Shown one piece after another: positions 1 through 11,498 of a DNA stretch of 64,000 nucleotides. The first letter of the stretch is position 1, and the number at the start of each line of letters is the position of its first letter. Under the pieces are notes generated by a model. It was not told the DNA's origin. It saw only the letters and a program-made list of their open reading frames with translations, and did no database searches. The translations under genes and the position numbers were made by a program. The stretch is from Locusta migratoria (taxonomy: Eukaryota > Arthropoda > Insecta > Orthoptera > Acrididae): positions 317,633,270 to 317,697,269 of the forward strand of contig CM048744.1 in NCBI GenBank assembly GCA_026315105.1, in the 5' to 3' direction.

Positions 1-249
1 TCATAGACATAACTGCAGTCAATGGATTTATTAAATGGATAAACAATAGATTCAAATAACATCTATTCTTTTTATCTTTCAATTAGTAAACCTATTTTCG
101 AAGTCTGTTAACATTCTCTTAATTTCTGCCATGTAATTGTAAAAATTGAATTTGTGGGTAGGATGTTTCTCCATATGATCACTGATGTTTTCAAATTATT
201 GAAACTTTTTCCTCTTGTTTCAACTAACATAGATGCTGTTTGACATTTG
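1..249. other. No gene seen (AT-rich flank)
   Basis: AT-rich sequence without a recognisable exon, repeat motif or RNA. It lies downstream of the last calpain exon seen here, in the gene's direction, so it is probably intron of that gene; this is inference. Confidence 0.4.
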
Positions 250-670
250 AATACTGCAACAGAACTCATAATTTCTGCTACTATTGATTTCTTCCTTCTT
301 GAAAAAATGGGTGCAGGATATTGTTCACATACCTGTCAGAATTTATTGTTTCGTGAAAAAGATTCGACTAGTCATTTGCCAAATTTCGTCAGCCGAAATT
401 CGTCGAGTGTTCGCAAACGTGTTCAAGAGAAGTCAGGCCGCTCTTTCCATAGAGGGACATCATTTTGAACATATACTGTAAATAAAGGTAAGCTTAGGTT
501 ACTCAGATGGCAATGCTTTTTAGACTTTAACTCAATGTATGCGCCCGCGGCACAATAGAGTCCGAGGATCGGGCACTGCCGTGGCCGGCGGATGCGGTGG
601 CGGCGGCCGGGAGCCCTACCACGCGATCTGCGAACAACTGGCAGGGGTCTTTCGTGTGACACCCTGTATA
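250..670 (+). pseudogene. Possible mariner/Tc1-type transposase C-terminal remnant
   Basis: The frame at 284-481 ends in a stretch reading roughly ALSIEGHHFEHIL. This resembles the end of insect DDE transposases (arginine-rich helix, then GGHFEH-like tail). About 170 bases later comes CACCCTGTATATA, similar to the ACACCCTGTATA ends of some mariner-like elements. A GC-rich patch (about 540-640) interrupts it. No catalytic region is present. The call rests on short motif resemblance only. Confidence 0.3.
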
Positions 671-759
671 TATAAAGTAACTACTATCATACCGTCATTT
701 ACAACAGTATCTCCCCAGTTTATTTACATGTAAAAAAGTTTTTTTTAATACGTTAATAT

Positions 760-974
760 GTATTTCATGGTATGTTCACAAAATAGAAGAAATGCACTTT
801 TCAGAGAAAGTGCTGTTACCTTTGAACAACTAGGAATCTTGCAGAATATAGTTGGGCTCAGTTAAAACCTTTTGGGAATTAAGTTGGAAAAAATGCTAGT
901 TCTTCAGGTAATCAATGCTTTTCGGTAGTTTGTTCGTGTTCTTTCTGGGTTGTTGGTTGAGAATTTTGCTCAGT

Positions 975-1031
<57 letters not shown>

Positions 1032-1256
1032 ACAGATGACTTTGAACGGCACCGAGCCATCTGACCGAGCATGCTGAGCTATCACGTCGACTGAGCGCAT
1101 TGAGCCACCGTGACCGCCAGGTTTCGAAGCACCATCTAACATGTTCGTGCATCATAAACTAATTCGCTGCCCATTACGATACGCCGTACAGCTGCGAGAG
1201 AACTCTTAATTCTCGTATCTGCTAACATGTTATTTTTAGACATTTGATTATACATT
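760..1256. repeat. Dispersed repeat family R, left part
   Basis: A stretch around GTATGTTCACAAAATAGAA is shared, diverged, with 45440, 47880 and 48000. The right part of the same family resumes at 2636, beyond the Tc1 element. It is probably a non-autonomous element of unknown class. A long poly-T run (about 980-1027) lies inside it. Confidence 0.5.
980..1027. repeat. Poly-T run
   Basis: About 48 consecutive T residues. It could be the tail of an antisense retroposed sequence: a degenerate, tRNA-like GC-richer stretch follows at 1030-1140. It could equally be simple slippage. Confidence 0.8.
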
Positions 1257-1257
1257 A

Positions 1258-2635
1258 CTGGCCATTAAAATTGCTACACCAAGAAGAAATGCAGTTGGTG
1301 ACTGGGTATTCACTGGACAAATATATTATACTAGAACTGACATGTGATTACATTTTCACGCAATTTAGATGCATAGATCCTGAGAAATCAGTACCCTCTC
1401 AACCACTTTGGGCCGTAATAACGGCCTTGATACGCCTGGGCATTGAGTCAAACAGAGCTTGGATGGCGTGTACAGGTACAGATGCCCATGCTGCTTCAGC
1501 ACAAAGTTCATCATGATTAGTGACTGGCGTATTGCGACGAGCCAGTTGCTCGACCACCATTGACCAGACGTTTTCAGTTGGTGAGAGATCTGGAGAATGT
1601 GCTGTCCAGGGCAGCAGTCGAACATTTTCCGTATCCAGAAAGGCCCGTACAGGGCCTGCAATATGCGGTCGTGCATTATCGTGCTGAAATATAGGGTTTT
1701 GCAGGGATCAAATGAAGGGTAGACCCATGGGTCGTAACACATCTGAAATGTAACGGTCACTGTTTAAAGTGCCGTCGTTGCGAACAAGAGGTGACCGAGA
1801 CGTATAACCAATGGCACACCATACAATCATAAGCTAGTATGGCGAAGACGAATACACGCTTCCAATGTGCGTTCACCGCGATGTCGCCAAACACGGATGC
1901 GACCATCATGATGCTGTAAACAGAACTTGCATTCATCCGAAAAAATGACGTTTTGCCATTCGTGCACCCTGGTTCGTCGTTGCGTACACCATCACAGGTG
2001 CTCCTGTCTGTGATGCAGCGTCAGTGGTAACAGCAGCCATGGTTTCCGATCTGATAGTCCATGCTGCTACAAACGTCGTCGAACTGTTCGTGCAAATGAT
2101 GGTAGTCTTGCAAACGTCCCCATCTGTCGACTAAGGGATTGAGACGTGGTTGCACGATCCGTTACAGCCATGCGGTTAAGATGCCTGTCATCTCGACTGC
2201 TAGTGATACGAGGCCGTTGGGATCCAGCACGGCGTCCCGTATTGCCCTCCTGAACCCACCGATTCCAATTTGCTAACAGTCATTGGATCGCAACAAACGC
2301 GAGCAGCAATGTCGCGTTACGATAAAGCGCAATCGCGATACGCTACAATCCTACCTTTATCAAAGTCGGAAACGTGATGGTACGAATTTCTCCTCCTTAC
2401 ACGAGACATCACAACAATGTTTCACCAGGCAACGCCGGTCATCTGCTGTTTCTGTATGTGAAATCGGTTGGAAACTTTCCTCATGTCAGCACGTTGTAGA
2501 TGTCGCCACCGGCGCCAACCTTGTGTGAATGCTCTGAAAAGCTGATCATTTGCATATCACAGCATCCTCTTCCTGTCAGTTAAATTTCGCGTCTGTAGCA
2601 CGTCATCTTCGTGGTGTAGTGACTTTAATGGCGAG
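1258..2635 (-). mobile_element. Tc1-like DNA transposon, inactivated
   Basis: The ends form inverted repeats. The left begins CTGGCCATTAAAATTGCTAC; the reverse complement of the right begins CTCGCCATTAAAGTCACTAC. The left flank is TA and the right CA, so one target copy has mutated. The minus strand encodes a Tc1 transposase with the second catalytic block, HDNARPH, near 1670-1690 and a LSPTENVW-like third block near 1570-1590. That frame has internal stops, one just upstream of the HDNARPH block, so no protein can be made. The long open frame at 1365-1760 runs out of register with the transposase and is not its product. The element sits inside repeat R. Confidence 0.85.
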
Positions 2636-2870
2636 CAATGTAATTCATTGTCCTAAGAAGTATGTGTTTTTGACAATTTTCAGTGCGCCATTGCTTTGAA
2701 ATGGCAACGCTTGAGTTATAATACGAAAATCATCAAATACACAAAGGAAAATGGCGTGTGCAAGAGAGAGTTTCGGGCCAAGGATCTCACGTGACTGATT
2801 TTCGAACGCCAAATGTATGCTACGTTCCATCCAGTCTATAGTCATTCGTAACCAGACAGGCAACGAAACT
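2636..2870. repeat. Dispersed repeat family R, right part
   Basis: The stretch around TTGAAATGGCAACGCTTGAG, with a following AAGGAAAATGGCG, matches 48325-48395 in diverged form, and about 44215-44330 in the opposite orientation. With 760-1256 it suggests one older repeat split by the Tc1 insertion. Confidence 0.45.
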
Positions 2871-2959
2871 TAACTTAGAAAAACCTACGAAAGCAAGACA
2901 GGTGACAATATTTTAACGGAAAAAGATAATGAAGATACGGAAGGGATATTAAAATCTGT

Positions 2960-3880
2960 ATACATAAAAATGAATTGCTGTCCGTTAGTCTCGCTAAAAC
3001 TCGAGAACGGCTGAATCGATTTGGCTAATTTTAGTCTTGAAATATTCGTGTAAGTCCAGGAAAGGTTTAAAAGGTGATAAAATATGGAAAAGTTTTCCGG
3101 AAAAGAGGAAAACAGCTTTTTCCAGTGAGCTATCAATACCGTTCGTCCAATTGCGATAAAATTTTCTACATTTCATGGTGAAAGCAAGAGGAAGGTTCGC
3201 ATCAAATAAAATTTTGGAAAAGTCGCCGGGAAAGTAGGAACATTTAGGAGAAACAGAGATTTTTTTTCTATGAATAAAAAACAGTTGCCACATGGTTGTA
3301 AGAGCATTACTTCAGTACGGCATGACAGGACAAGGTTTGTATGAAATACATTTTTTGGAAAATCTACCGGAAAATTAGAAAAAAACTGAAAGTGCGTTTT
3401 TCAATCTGTTTTTGATTGAATTCAGCACTATAACTGACTATTCTCACGACGAAGAGGGGTAATTCCTTTTTTCAGAGAGTAATTATTGTTCGATATTTCG
3501 CTTTATAAACTTCAAATCAAAAAATATCTTGAATTACACACTTTCTACAGTATCTTATCCGATACTTCAGCTCACAAGCTATCTCCACACCAGATTTCAT
3601 CACAATAGATTCAGTGTTGTATATAATGAGCGCAGTAGCCAAATCGGTTCAGCCGTTTTAGCGAGACTAACGAACAGCAATTCATTTTTATCTTTGGCAG
3701 TTCATATACAAGTTCAGATCAAGGAGGTTAGGTTCAGATCGTGTGAAACAAACTTTACTCTTCCACAGTATATTTCTGAACGCACCCAAGAGAATAACCA
3801 AGTCATTATTTTACATGTTTTAAATCTAAATTTTCCTCGCAATTATTCCATTTTTTATCACCGTTTAAACCTTCCCTGAA
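2960..3880. repeat. Inverted-repeat (foldback) element
   Basis: The segment beginning at 2968, AATGAATTGCTGTCCGTTAG and onward, recurs as a reverse complement at about 3625-3690. The CAGGAAAGGTTTAAAAGGTG block near 3058 recurs inverted near 3850-3880. A third diverged trace is at about 4965-4995. No coding frame of note lies between the arms. A non-autonomous foldback or MITE-like element is the simplest reading. Confidence 0.6.
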
Positions 3881-4582
3881 CTTCCACGAATGTGACATGA
3901 ACATTATCCTGGACATGTGTGCGTGTTTTGCCCACTCTTTCCGCCCACTATCGAGCCAATACTTAGACCATCTGATGATGCATTTATAAAGCTACTGGGT
4001 CAAAAATACATATGATTTAAATTAGTATGGTTTATATTAAGAGGTAAGTGATAAGAAGTACACCAGGTCTTCTAATAATAAATAATAAAATTATAACATA
4101 GCTTACACCAAAGTCGTGGAATTGAAAACACTTGGGGAAATAACGCTAAAATAATCAGCAACCTTAGTTGATACGAGAAATCTCACCATACTTTCATTTA
4201 AAAGTTCAATGTGACTGAAGTATCTCTGCTGTACATGAGTGAAATGCCTGCTGACATTATCTGTTAGAGTAACTGCAGGTGTACGGCAGCTTTGAAGGCG
4301 GGAAATGGTCACTTTCCACGGGATTTTTAAAACCTCAGATAAATAATAAGTTATAAAATGTTACTAAAATTGGGTTTTGGTATAAAAGGGGATGTTTTGA
4401 ATGGTATAGTTGAGGTCAAAATAGAGAATTTATACAACTCTTGGCTTTCCAGCTTTTTTTATCACCATTCGTGGTTTGATCTTCCACCACATTAGGCCAA
4501 GTAATTGAGAGTCTACTGTATTTCTAGCTTCCTTTAAGGAATTATTTTTTTCTTCAGTGAATACATGTTACGTAATACATAC
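3881..4582. other. Intron, no gene seen
   Basis: AT-rich DNA left of calpain exon 9. I looked on the minus strand for the next domain III exon (PGEYVIVPSTFEP-like) and did not find it, so the remaining exons probably lie beyond the left edge. Confidence 0.5.
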
Positions 4583-4746
4583 GTGATATACTGCAAAACC
4601 TATATAGAGAAAAGTATTTCCAGGTTTCCTTCGTAATCTGCGATTCTTTTGCATTAATGCAATTATCATTGAGCATTTTCCATCATCATCATCTTCATCT
4701 GGATCGTTAACTGTTATACAGTATTGTGGATTATGTGAAAATTTCT
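4583..4746 (-). CDS. Calpain exon 9 (start of domain III / C2-like)
   Basis: Minus-strand exon too short for ordinary ORF listing. After a TTTTTCAG acceptor it reads EKFSHNPQYCITV, then an acidic loop DPDEDDDDG, then MIIALMQKNRRLRRK and YIGFAVYH. This matches the calpain beta-sandwich domain (FWxNPQYxI, acidic loop, LIQKxRRxxRK, IGFxIY). The first two bases complete the codon left by exon 8 (ATA-G|AG), so the phase fits. The acidic loop is where calpains are thought to sense calcium and phospholipid. The donor is uncertain: GTATGT after CAC gives the end used here, while GTATAT nine bases earlier gives 4592. Confidence 0.8.
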
Positions 4747-5274
4747 CTGAAAAACAGATTACAACTAATTTATTTATTTATTTTCAATTTATGTGAAACA
4801 ATGTAGAAAGTTTATGAATAAGCATTTCAAAAAAAGGTTAAAAAATTAATTGCTGTTATTGAGTAAATATTGGTAAATACATCAGGCCACTGATAAACAT
4901 CTCACAGTTTCTGTTTAGTACATATAAAAGGCTATTGCAAAAATTTCGAAAGTCGATTATAATGCCACTGAAACACTCCCTGAACTTCCATATGTCTTTG
5001 CCAGTGTGGCCCAAATATATTATGATTAGAGAGAGTGAAATGCGTTGGGGGAGAGATAAGCATGTAATGTTGACCACTAGTTTTTCACGTAAAGGTTACT
5101 GATAAAAAATACATAACTATAAAATGAAAAATAAATACCACAATAGTGACTAGTAACATCAATGACTGAAATTAAATCACAACATTATAAATTGCAAAAC
5201 AGTTTATAAGACATAGCATTGTGAAAATATATGGACTAAGTTTTTATTCTATAGTTCTTTAAATTGATTTTTAC

Positions 5275-5525
5275 CTATGTCATTTGAGCAGCCTCCAGCT
5301 GTGACTCCTCTGACCCATTTACCTTCAAATATACTCATTTCATATTTTATTCCTCTAGTTTTCGAATGTGCTTCTTGCAGTGCCTCTGGACTCAAATGAC
5401 AGATCTCAATATCAGTAAAATACTTCTGAAAGTCGTTGTAGGAAATCCAGAATTCACCATCAGCTTTGAAAACTAAACCAGCATTTTCCTTTTCACTATC
5501 TGAAATATATTTCCATTCGGGTGAC
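5275..5525 (-). CDS. Calpain exon 8 (end of protease core)
   Basis: A 251-bp exon bounded by CAG|GTCACC (acceptor) and ATAG|GTAAAA (donor). Translation starts SPEWKYISDSEKENAGL and includes DGEFWISYNDFQKYFTDIEI, then CHLSPEAL and WVRGVTAGGCSND. These are the calpain protease subdomain IIb signatures (GEFWMSFxDFxxxFxxxEICNL, then GGC before domain III). It joins exon 7 in phase (GATAA|G gives Asp-Lys). Intron 7 is very short, about 104 bp, which contrasts with the kilobase introns elsewhere. Confidence 0.95.
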
Positions 5526-5629
5526 CTGCAATGTACAAGGATATACTCTTAGAAATCACACTTCAGATACCTCTATCCCTTCAGTTATGTCACTTATTTG
5601 ATTCAGTGATATTGAGAAAGATGGCATAC

Positions 5630-5811
5630 TTATCGCTCCAAGCTCCATTCCATTCCACTGCACCTCCCCAAGGATTTCTAACACGAAGAAGTGCAATTAA
5701 CCCAGATTTACGAGGTGTGGCAAATTTGACATACTTTACATCTGTTACACTATATGCGTGACCCCTGACCAGTCCTTCAGGGGTTTTGGCTTCAACAATT
5801 TCAGGGTGTGC
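5630..5811 (-). CDS. Calpain exon 7 (catalytic His and Asn)
   Basis: A 182-bp exon between TTGCAG|GCACAC and GATAA|GTATGC. It encodes TPEGLVRGHAYSVT with the catalytic His, and LLRVRNPWGGAVEWNGAWSD with the catalytic Asn and its Trp neighbour. Joining the exons gives roughly Cys154, His310 and Asn338, counted from the exon 1 start codon. That spacing is close to the classical calpains (Cys105, His262, Asn286 in human CAPN2, from memory). All triad residues are present, so this is a catalytically competent calpain and not a Drosophila CalpC-like inactive form. The call of a calpain family member is very secure. Confidence 0.97.
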
Positions 5812-5989
5812 CTGCAATTAGAGGAAGATTTAAGGACTGGAAATAGTAGGTAACAAACAAATGATATCAGAAATTGTAGTAGTTATAAAGTGAATCTAAT
5901 GCGAGGAGACGGAAGCTTGGGCCAACCATTTTGGACTCACACATTTGCTGATGTGCTTTACCAGCTACTTACTGGAAAACTATCCACCA

Positions 5990-6540
5990 TTTGTTAAGTT
6001 TCAACATCAGTGTGCAAACAAAGTAGCTTACCCTGATTGAAGCCCGGATCCGGATCTTCTGGAAGTTGTGACAATGCACCTGTGTTTGAATTTTGGGCTG
6101 TAGGTAAGAAATGCATCTGATAATTAAACCTGGACAAGTAGAGAGCGTAGTGCCAGATTTTTTATGTGGCTTTATCCAGCAATGACACAGAGAAGCTGAA
6201 TGAGGAAACCAATATCTTATGATCAGTAATGAGGTGAAATGAGGTACCATACAAAAGGCATTAAAATTTTTCAAGGCATACACAGTTAGTTGCTAAAGCT
6301 TCCTTTTCAGTCTGCAAGTACTGGTATGTGTTATTGGCCTGATTTAATGTCTTTGATGCATAAGCAATAGATCTCTTAAAACTATCAGCATAGCTACAGG
6401 CTAGATGCCTAAACAACGTTGTGAGGCATCAGTAACTAAGACCAACTGTCCTGGTTGAAAAGTGACTAAACATGGGGCAGAGTGTAAAATCAGCTAGAGA
6501 GTTGAAAATGCCCAATCACAATAGTGGCCAGGAAAATTAG
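5990..6540 (-). pseudogene. Ty3/gypsy pol fragment (RNase H region)
   Basis: The minus strand, read across frames, gives QLVLVTDASQR, RSIAYASKTLNQANNTY, EKEALAT, FHLITDHKIL and FNYQMHFLPT followed by GALSQLP. This is the usual gypsy RNase H order (TDAS, YASRTL, EKEALA, TDHKPL, ADALSRLP). Frameshifts and stops break it. No LTRs were seen and integrase is not visible to the left, so this is a decayed internal piece of a retrotransposon in calpain intron 6. Confidence 0.8.
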
Positions 6541-6789
6541 GCACTCTTGTGAAGCAAATTCTACATTTTCCCGCCATTTACACCATTTGTTGTCTGTCCA
6601 GTCAAATTTCCTATTTTCACAATGGTACTGCGCCCTCTTTTTTGCACCTACTTACAATTTACCCACGTTATACACTTTCTGAAAAAAAATTACGTAAACA
6701 ACTTAAGTTGACGTTGGCATGGATTTCACCTTTAAGTATAGTGTTTATAAATGTTACACAGTCAAGTTTAAGTATTTTATCCATGGAAG

Positions 6790-7058
6790 CAACTGTTCAG
6801 GTTTTTAATTCATAAAATGCAGCAACTAGTTGCATGTAAAATATATTTATTAACGTTAAGTGTAGAGATTCTTTTCATATCTCTGCACTTATGGCTCACC
6901 CTCCTGCTAGCTTGTAGCATGTACACGTCTTAAGCTACAATACTAAAATAGACCAGAAGAAGGGCACTCAAGTGCTTGAAACCGATCGTCACAAATAAAT
7001 AAATTATTACATGCAACGGGTTGCTGCATTTTATGAATTAAAAACAGTCAAGTTTCTT
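6790..7058. repeat. Inverted repeat with central hairpin motif
   Basis: The sequence CATAAAATGCAGCAACTAGT near 6812 recurs as a diverged reverse complement near 7010-7036, giving arms of about 48 bases around a 170-base centre. The centre holds CCAGAAGAAGGGCAC followed by GTGCTTGAAACC (about 6951-6983). This hairpin-like motif is of the kind seen at ends of Penelope-like and other retroelements. The class was not identified. Confidence 0.55.
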
Positions 7059-7197
7059 GACACTTTGTTCGTATTCAAATATATATTTTGTTGTTTGCAA
7101 TACTTGCCAAGTTCACTAATGATGCGGTGGCTGATGGGAGCATCCCATCAGTTAACATGCCGAGCGTCAACTAACACTATTTTACATGAGCTGAATT

Positions 7198-10090
7198 TAA
7201 TTTATTTATTTATCCAAAAATCTTTACAGATTGTGGGATACAAACATACAAACATACACACATACACACAAATATATATAATATAAACAGACATATATGG
7301 CATAAAGAATGTGCTCTACTGGCAGTATTTACACTGACTTGGCTCAAGCCTTTTATATCTGAGTTGATCTAAAAACTCAGTTACTGAATAAAAGCAATGG
7401 TCTAATAAAAATGCCCTTAGGGTTCTGCAGTAGAGTGGGTATGATGATATTTTTATCTTATGTGGTAGGTTATTGTAGATTTGACCAGCACTATTTATTG
7501 TGGAACATTTATAAGCTGCTGTTCTTGTTTGCTGGACATGAAAATTTTCCTTTTGCCTTGTTTCGTGCTCATGAATATTGAAATTTTTGTTTGAGTCCTT
7601 TAAATTTTTCCTAACATATTTACAAATTTCAAGTATATACATACAGGGGAGTGGGAGGATTGATGACTTCTGAAAGAGGGGTTTGCAGGAATCTGTTTGC
7701 CGGGCATTGTGGATTGCTCTTATAGCTCTTTTCTGGGTTAAGAAAACCACTGAACTAGGTGGTGTATTGCCCCAGAATATAGTCCCGTACAGTAGTACGC
7801 TGTGGAACTGTGAAAAGTAGGCAATTCTGGCAGTTTCAAAACTAACTTTGACAGACACTAAACGTAGACTATAGCATAGTTTACTCAGTGTTCCATTTAT
7901 TTTGTTTATATGTACATGCCATTTGAAGTCGTTTTGTAGCCAGATGCCTAGAAATTTTGTATGTAAAGAGGGTAAAATTTTGTTGGAGCTGATTGTTACA
8001 GAGGGATTCCATGGATCACCTTTTAGACAGAAATTTAGGAAAGTTGTTTTCTTTGTGTTTACCAGGAGTTTGTTATCCTCAAACCACTTATTTAGTTGTG
8101 CTGTAGTTTTATTTATATTTGTTTGGCGTTGGCTTATGGTATTTCCAGTAATAAGTATGCTTGTATCGTCTGCAAAGAAAGTATTTGTGTGTGACTCGAT
8201 GTTTATGTCTAGATCATTGATATATAGGAGAAAGAGGATTGGCCCGAGGTTGGACCCTTGGGGTACTCCTTTTTTATTGTTGCTGCATCTGAGAAGCATA
8301 TTGTGGTTTTTCCCTTTAGCTCATGTTTTATTTGTATTATCTGTTTTCTGTTAGCCAGGTACGATATAAACCATTTTAGTGCGACACCTCTTATTCCATA
8401 TGCTTCGAGCTTCTTCAGTAGTATGTTGTGGTCAAGGATATCGAAGGCTTTACTTAAATCTAAAAATATGCCAGTGGCCTTTTGTTTTTTGTCCACTGCT
8501 TCCATAGCATTTTGTACAAAATCATAGATGGCACTAGTTGTAGACTTATTTGTTCTGAATCCATGCTGCGCATCAGTGATTATTTTGTTTTTATCTAGAA
8601 AGTTAATTAGCCTACTGTACATAATCTTTTCTATGATTTTACTAAACCCTGAGAGCAAGGCGACTGGTCTGTAGTTTTCTATATTTAATTTATTTCCTTT
8701 CTTGTGTATAGGTACCACTTTAGCAATTTTTAGACTCTCCGGAAATGTGCCTGTCTGGAAAGAGGAATTTTCTATATTTGTAAGAGGCAGTGAAATGTTT
8801 ACAATACATTGCTTGATGATTTTATCTGGTATACCATCAATACCTGATGTCATTTTATCAAAGCTTGAAGCAACACGTACACGTAGATTGAAGAGAAACA
8901 AGACTGGATTTTGTTTCCCTGTATGTTTGTGTTATCCCCTTTGTCGCAGACTATTAAATTATTTGTTATGTCTGTAAAGTATAGCTTCGGAAAAGATTTG
9001 CTATAAGTTTGGGTTCAGTTATATACTTGTTTTCATGCTTCAGATTGATATTTTCTATTTTTGGGGACACCTTATTTGTTTCCTTCTTGATTACTTTCCA
9101 AATTACTTTACTTTTATTTGCTGACTCTCTAATGTATATATCATTGTCCAACTTTTTTGCTTGGCATATCACCCTTCTATAGATTTTAATGTACTTTTGT
9201 ATGTAATTAACCATAGGAGGGGATATGTTTTTTTTTTTTTTTTTTGGTACTTGAGCAACTGTCTTTTCCTTTCACTTGAAATTCTTATACCTGTTGTTAT
9301 CCATCCCTTTGTTTTTGTACTTTTGTCTCTTATTGTTAGTGTTTTGAGAGGGAAGGCAGTTTCAAAATACTCAGTGAAAGTACTAGAGAATTTGTTAAAT
9401 TTTTGGTTGGTGTCATCTACTTGTAAAACTTTTTTCCATCTTTCTTTTGATAACAGGTAGTTAAATTTTTCTATATTATTTGAATTGAAATTTCTAGCTG
9501 TTATGGTTCTTTTAGAGCTTTGGGAGGGTATTAAATTGACTGGAAGGGTAACAAGTTGGGCTTCATGATCTCCTAGATGTGTACTCTTACATTTTGAGGT
9601 ACAGTTTGTGTTTACAAATATTGGTTATAGGGCAGTAGCAGTAGTTTTTGTTATTCTTGTTGGGGTTTTTATAATCTGCCTTAAATTGAAAGTATCTGTA
9701 AGGTTCATTTACAGCTGTTTCCTGTTGCAAGTTCCAAGGAAATCAAGATTGAAGTCCCCACATTCTGTATTCAGCAATATCTCTAAGTCTAAGACTTTAT
9801 TTGTAATTGACTGGATATTTTGATGGCAAATAGATAGATCTGTGGTGCTGGTGTTTATTAGATTACAGGTAGGCCTACTGATATTTATTTTTACATTATC
9901 ATTAGAGTTTCCCAGGGGCATTTTTATTATACCACTAACCTCATTCCTGTTTGCTGGTGACCCGCCCATAAAAAATCGTCTGTCTGGGAATCTAGAGGCT
10001 TCAGTGTTACTGGAGGTGGAGTGTTGTCTTCTACTGGGCCGTGTGTCTCTTCTGGATCAGTTGGAGATGATTGCTCTTAATCTTAATTAG
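7198..10090 (-). mobile_element. CR1/Jockey-group non-LTR retrotransposon A, decayed
   Basis: In minus-strand order: an endonuclease start (ICHQNIQSITNK, 9709-9969); a linker with NKSKVIWKVIKKE (8966-9214); reverse transcriptase with PVALLSGFSKIIEKIMYSRL and GIFLDLSKAFD (8209-8901); then GVPQGSNLGPILF, FADDTSI and a C-terminal domain ending near 7316 (7316-8299). The RT is split by a frameshift near 8280, and the endonuclease is interrupted. The low-coordinate end carries a TTTATTTATTTA tract, which is the A-rich 3' tail on the coding strand. The element is dead. It lies in calpain intron 6. Confidence 0.9.
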
Positions 10091-10242
10091 TTGAATAGAT
10101 ATTATCATAAAGATGTTGCATGGTTTGATAATCAAATACCCAAACTACTGTGTATTGACAGAATATGTCAATATACTTTTGATATGAGATCTAAGGTTTT
10201 CCTGGCGTATTTCAATGTTAAACTGTTCTCAGGTATCCAACC

Positions 10243-11498
10243 GGGTTTTATCGTATTTCTTCCCCGATATTTCGGCAATCGTATACGTTGCCATCTTCAG
10301 GTGGTATCTGTGTTTGCTCGCTCGCTCACGCAATGACGGAAACAGATGAGTTTCCGAGGTCGGTGGAGTCCAAGCTGGTGTGCTACGCCTCCAAAATGGC
10401 TTTGTAGTGATAGTCATTGTCCTGGCTATTTTGATTGTCCTGGCGGTTTGAGTCTTCACTGTTAGTCCTTGTTGTGCATCCAACTCCTATTTGGAGTGGA
10501 GCAGGTTAGGCAACCTGGTGGCATTCAACTGCTGCACTCTGGGGCCAAGTGCGCGAATAAGAGCATTAGGCGACCGAGCACCTTTCTGGTGGAAGAGCCT
10601 CGCAGCCTGCCGGAATATGGCTTTAATTGGGGGTATTCCCAATAATCGAAGGAGATCTTCGGTCGGAAAATCGCGTGGTAGGTGGAGTGCGAGACGCAGA
10701 ATCCTGTTTTGGATACCCTGGAGCCTGTTGATATGCATCTGCACAGCATTCCTCCAGACGACCACCGCATACTCAAAGATGGGGCGGATGAGTGTGGTGT
10801 AGATGGCCACACCAAGCTGGGACAGTAGGCTGGAGGTCGGGTTGAGAAACGGGCAGAGGTCCCTCAGGCAACCCCGAGCTCTGCCGATGATGTCGTCCAC
10901 GTGTTCCTGCCAGGTAAGCCGCCTATCAAACGTTATTCCTAGGTAATTAGCCATCCTGCCCCATGGACCAGCTGTGTCCCGTACTGAAAGTCGTGGTAGG
11001 TCGGCTGGAACACGTTTCCTGGCGATTATGAGTGCCTGCGTCTTCACACCATTAAAGCTGAGCCTCCATTTGGTGGTCCATTGACTCAACTCATTGCAGC
11101 CGAATACCCAGTGTGCGGGTGTTCATGCTGCGGAAGAAGAGTGCAGTTTCATCCGCTCTTTCACAGAGCCTAGGAGAGTCAAAGATTTTGCTGGGGGTCG
11201 AAAAACCCTGCACTGAGCATGGAGAAGAAAATACGTTCCCGCAGACTGAGGTCCGCGCCCGACGACGGCAGAGCAGAGACTGCAGACCAGAGTTCGGACC
11301 TGGGCGCCGCTTCCCCCACCACACCAGGAGCTGCGGCGGCGGCTGCACTGAAGCATCACGAGAGGAGCGCTGGAGGGGGTAACGGCGAGCATATATAGGG
11401 CGCCGACAGCAGGAGCAGCACAGCATTTGTCAGGTACCACCTGAAGATGGCAATGTGTACGATTGCCGAAATATCGTGGAAGAATTACGATAAAACCC
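10243..11498 (-). mobile_element. Composite block with inverted ends carrying a Jockey RT fragment
   Basis: About 64 bases at 10243-10307 (GGGTTTTATCGTATTTCTTC and onward) recur inverted with a few mismatches at 11434-11498. Between them, minus-strand 10487-11103 encodes a Jockey-clade RT C-terminus: LSQWTTKWRLSFNGVKTQAL, MANYLGITFDRRLTW, IYTTLIRPIFEYAVVVW and LQGIQNRILRLAL. That frame has no internal stop. A GC-rich stretch (11100-11430) follows. The inverted ends each contain CTGAAGATGGC ... GCCGAAATATCG, a hairpin motif. What mobilised the block is not clear. Confidence 0.7.

Noticed and set aside
1365..1760. 131-residue minus-strand open frame
   Set aside because: It is a shifted register of the dead Tc1 transposase; the genuine frame carries the DNARPH motif and stops.
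10491..10802. Plus-strand open frame over 10.5-10.8 kb
   Set aside because: Antisense of the Jockey RT fragment, which has the recognisable protein motifs.
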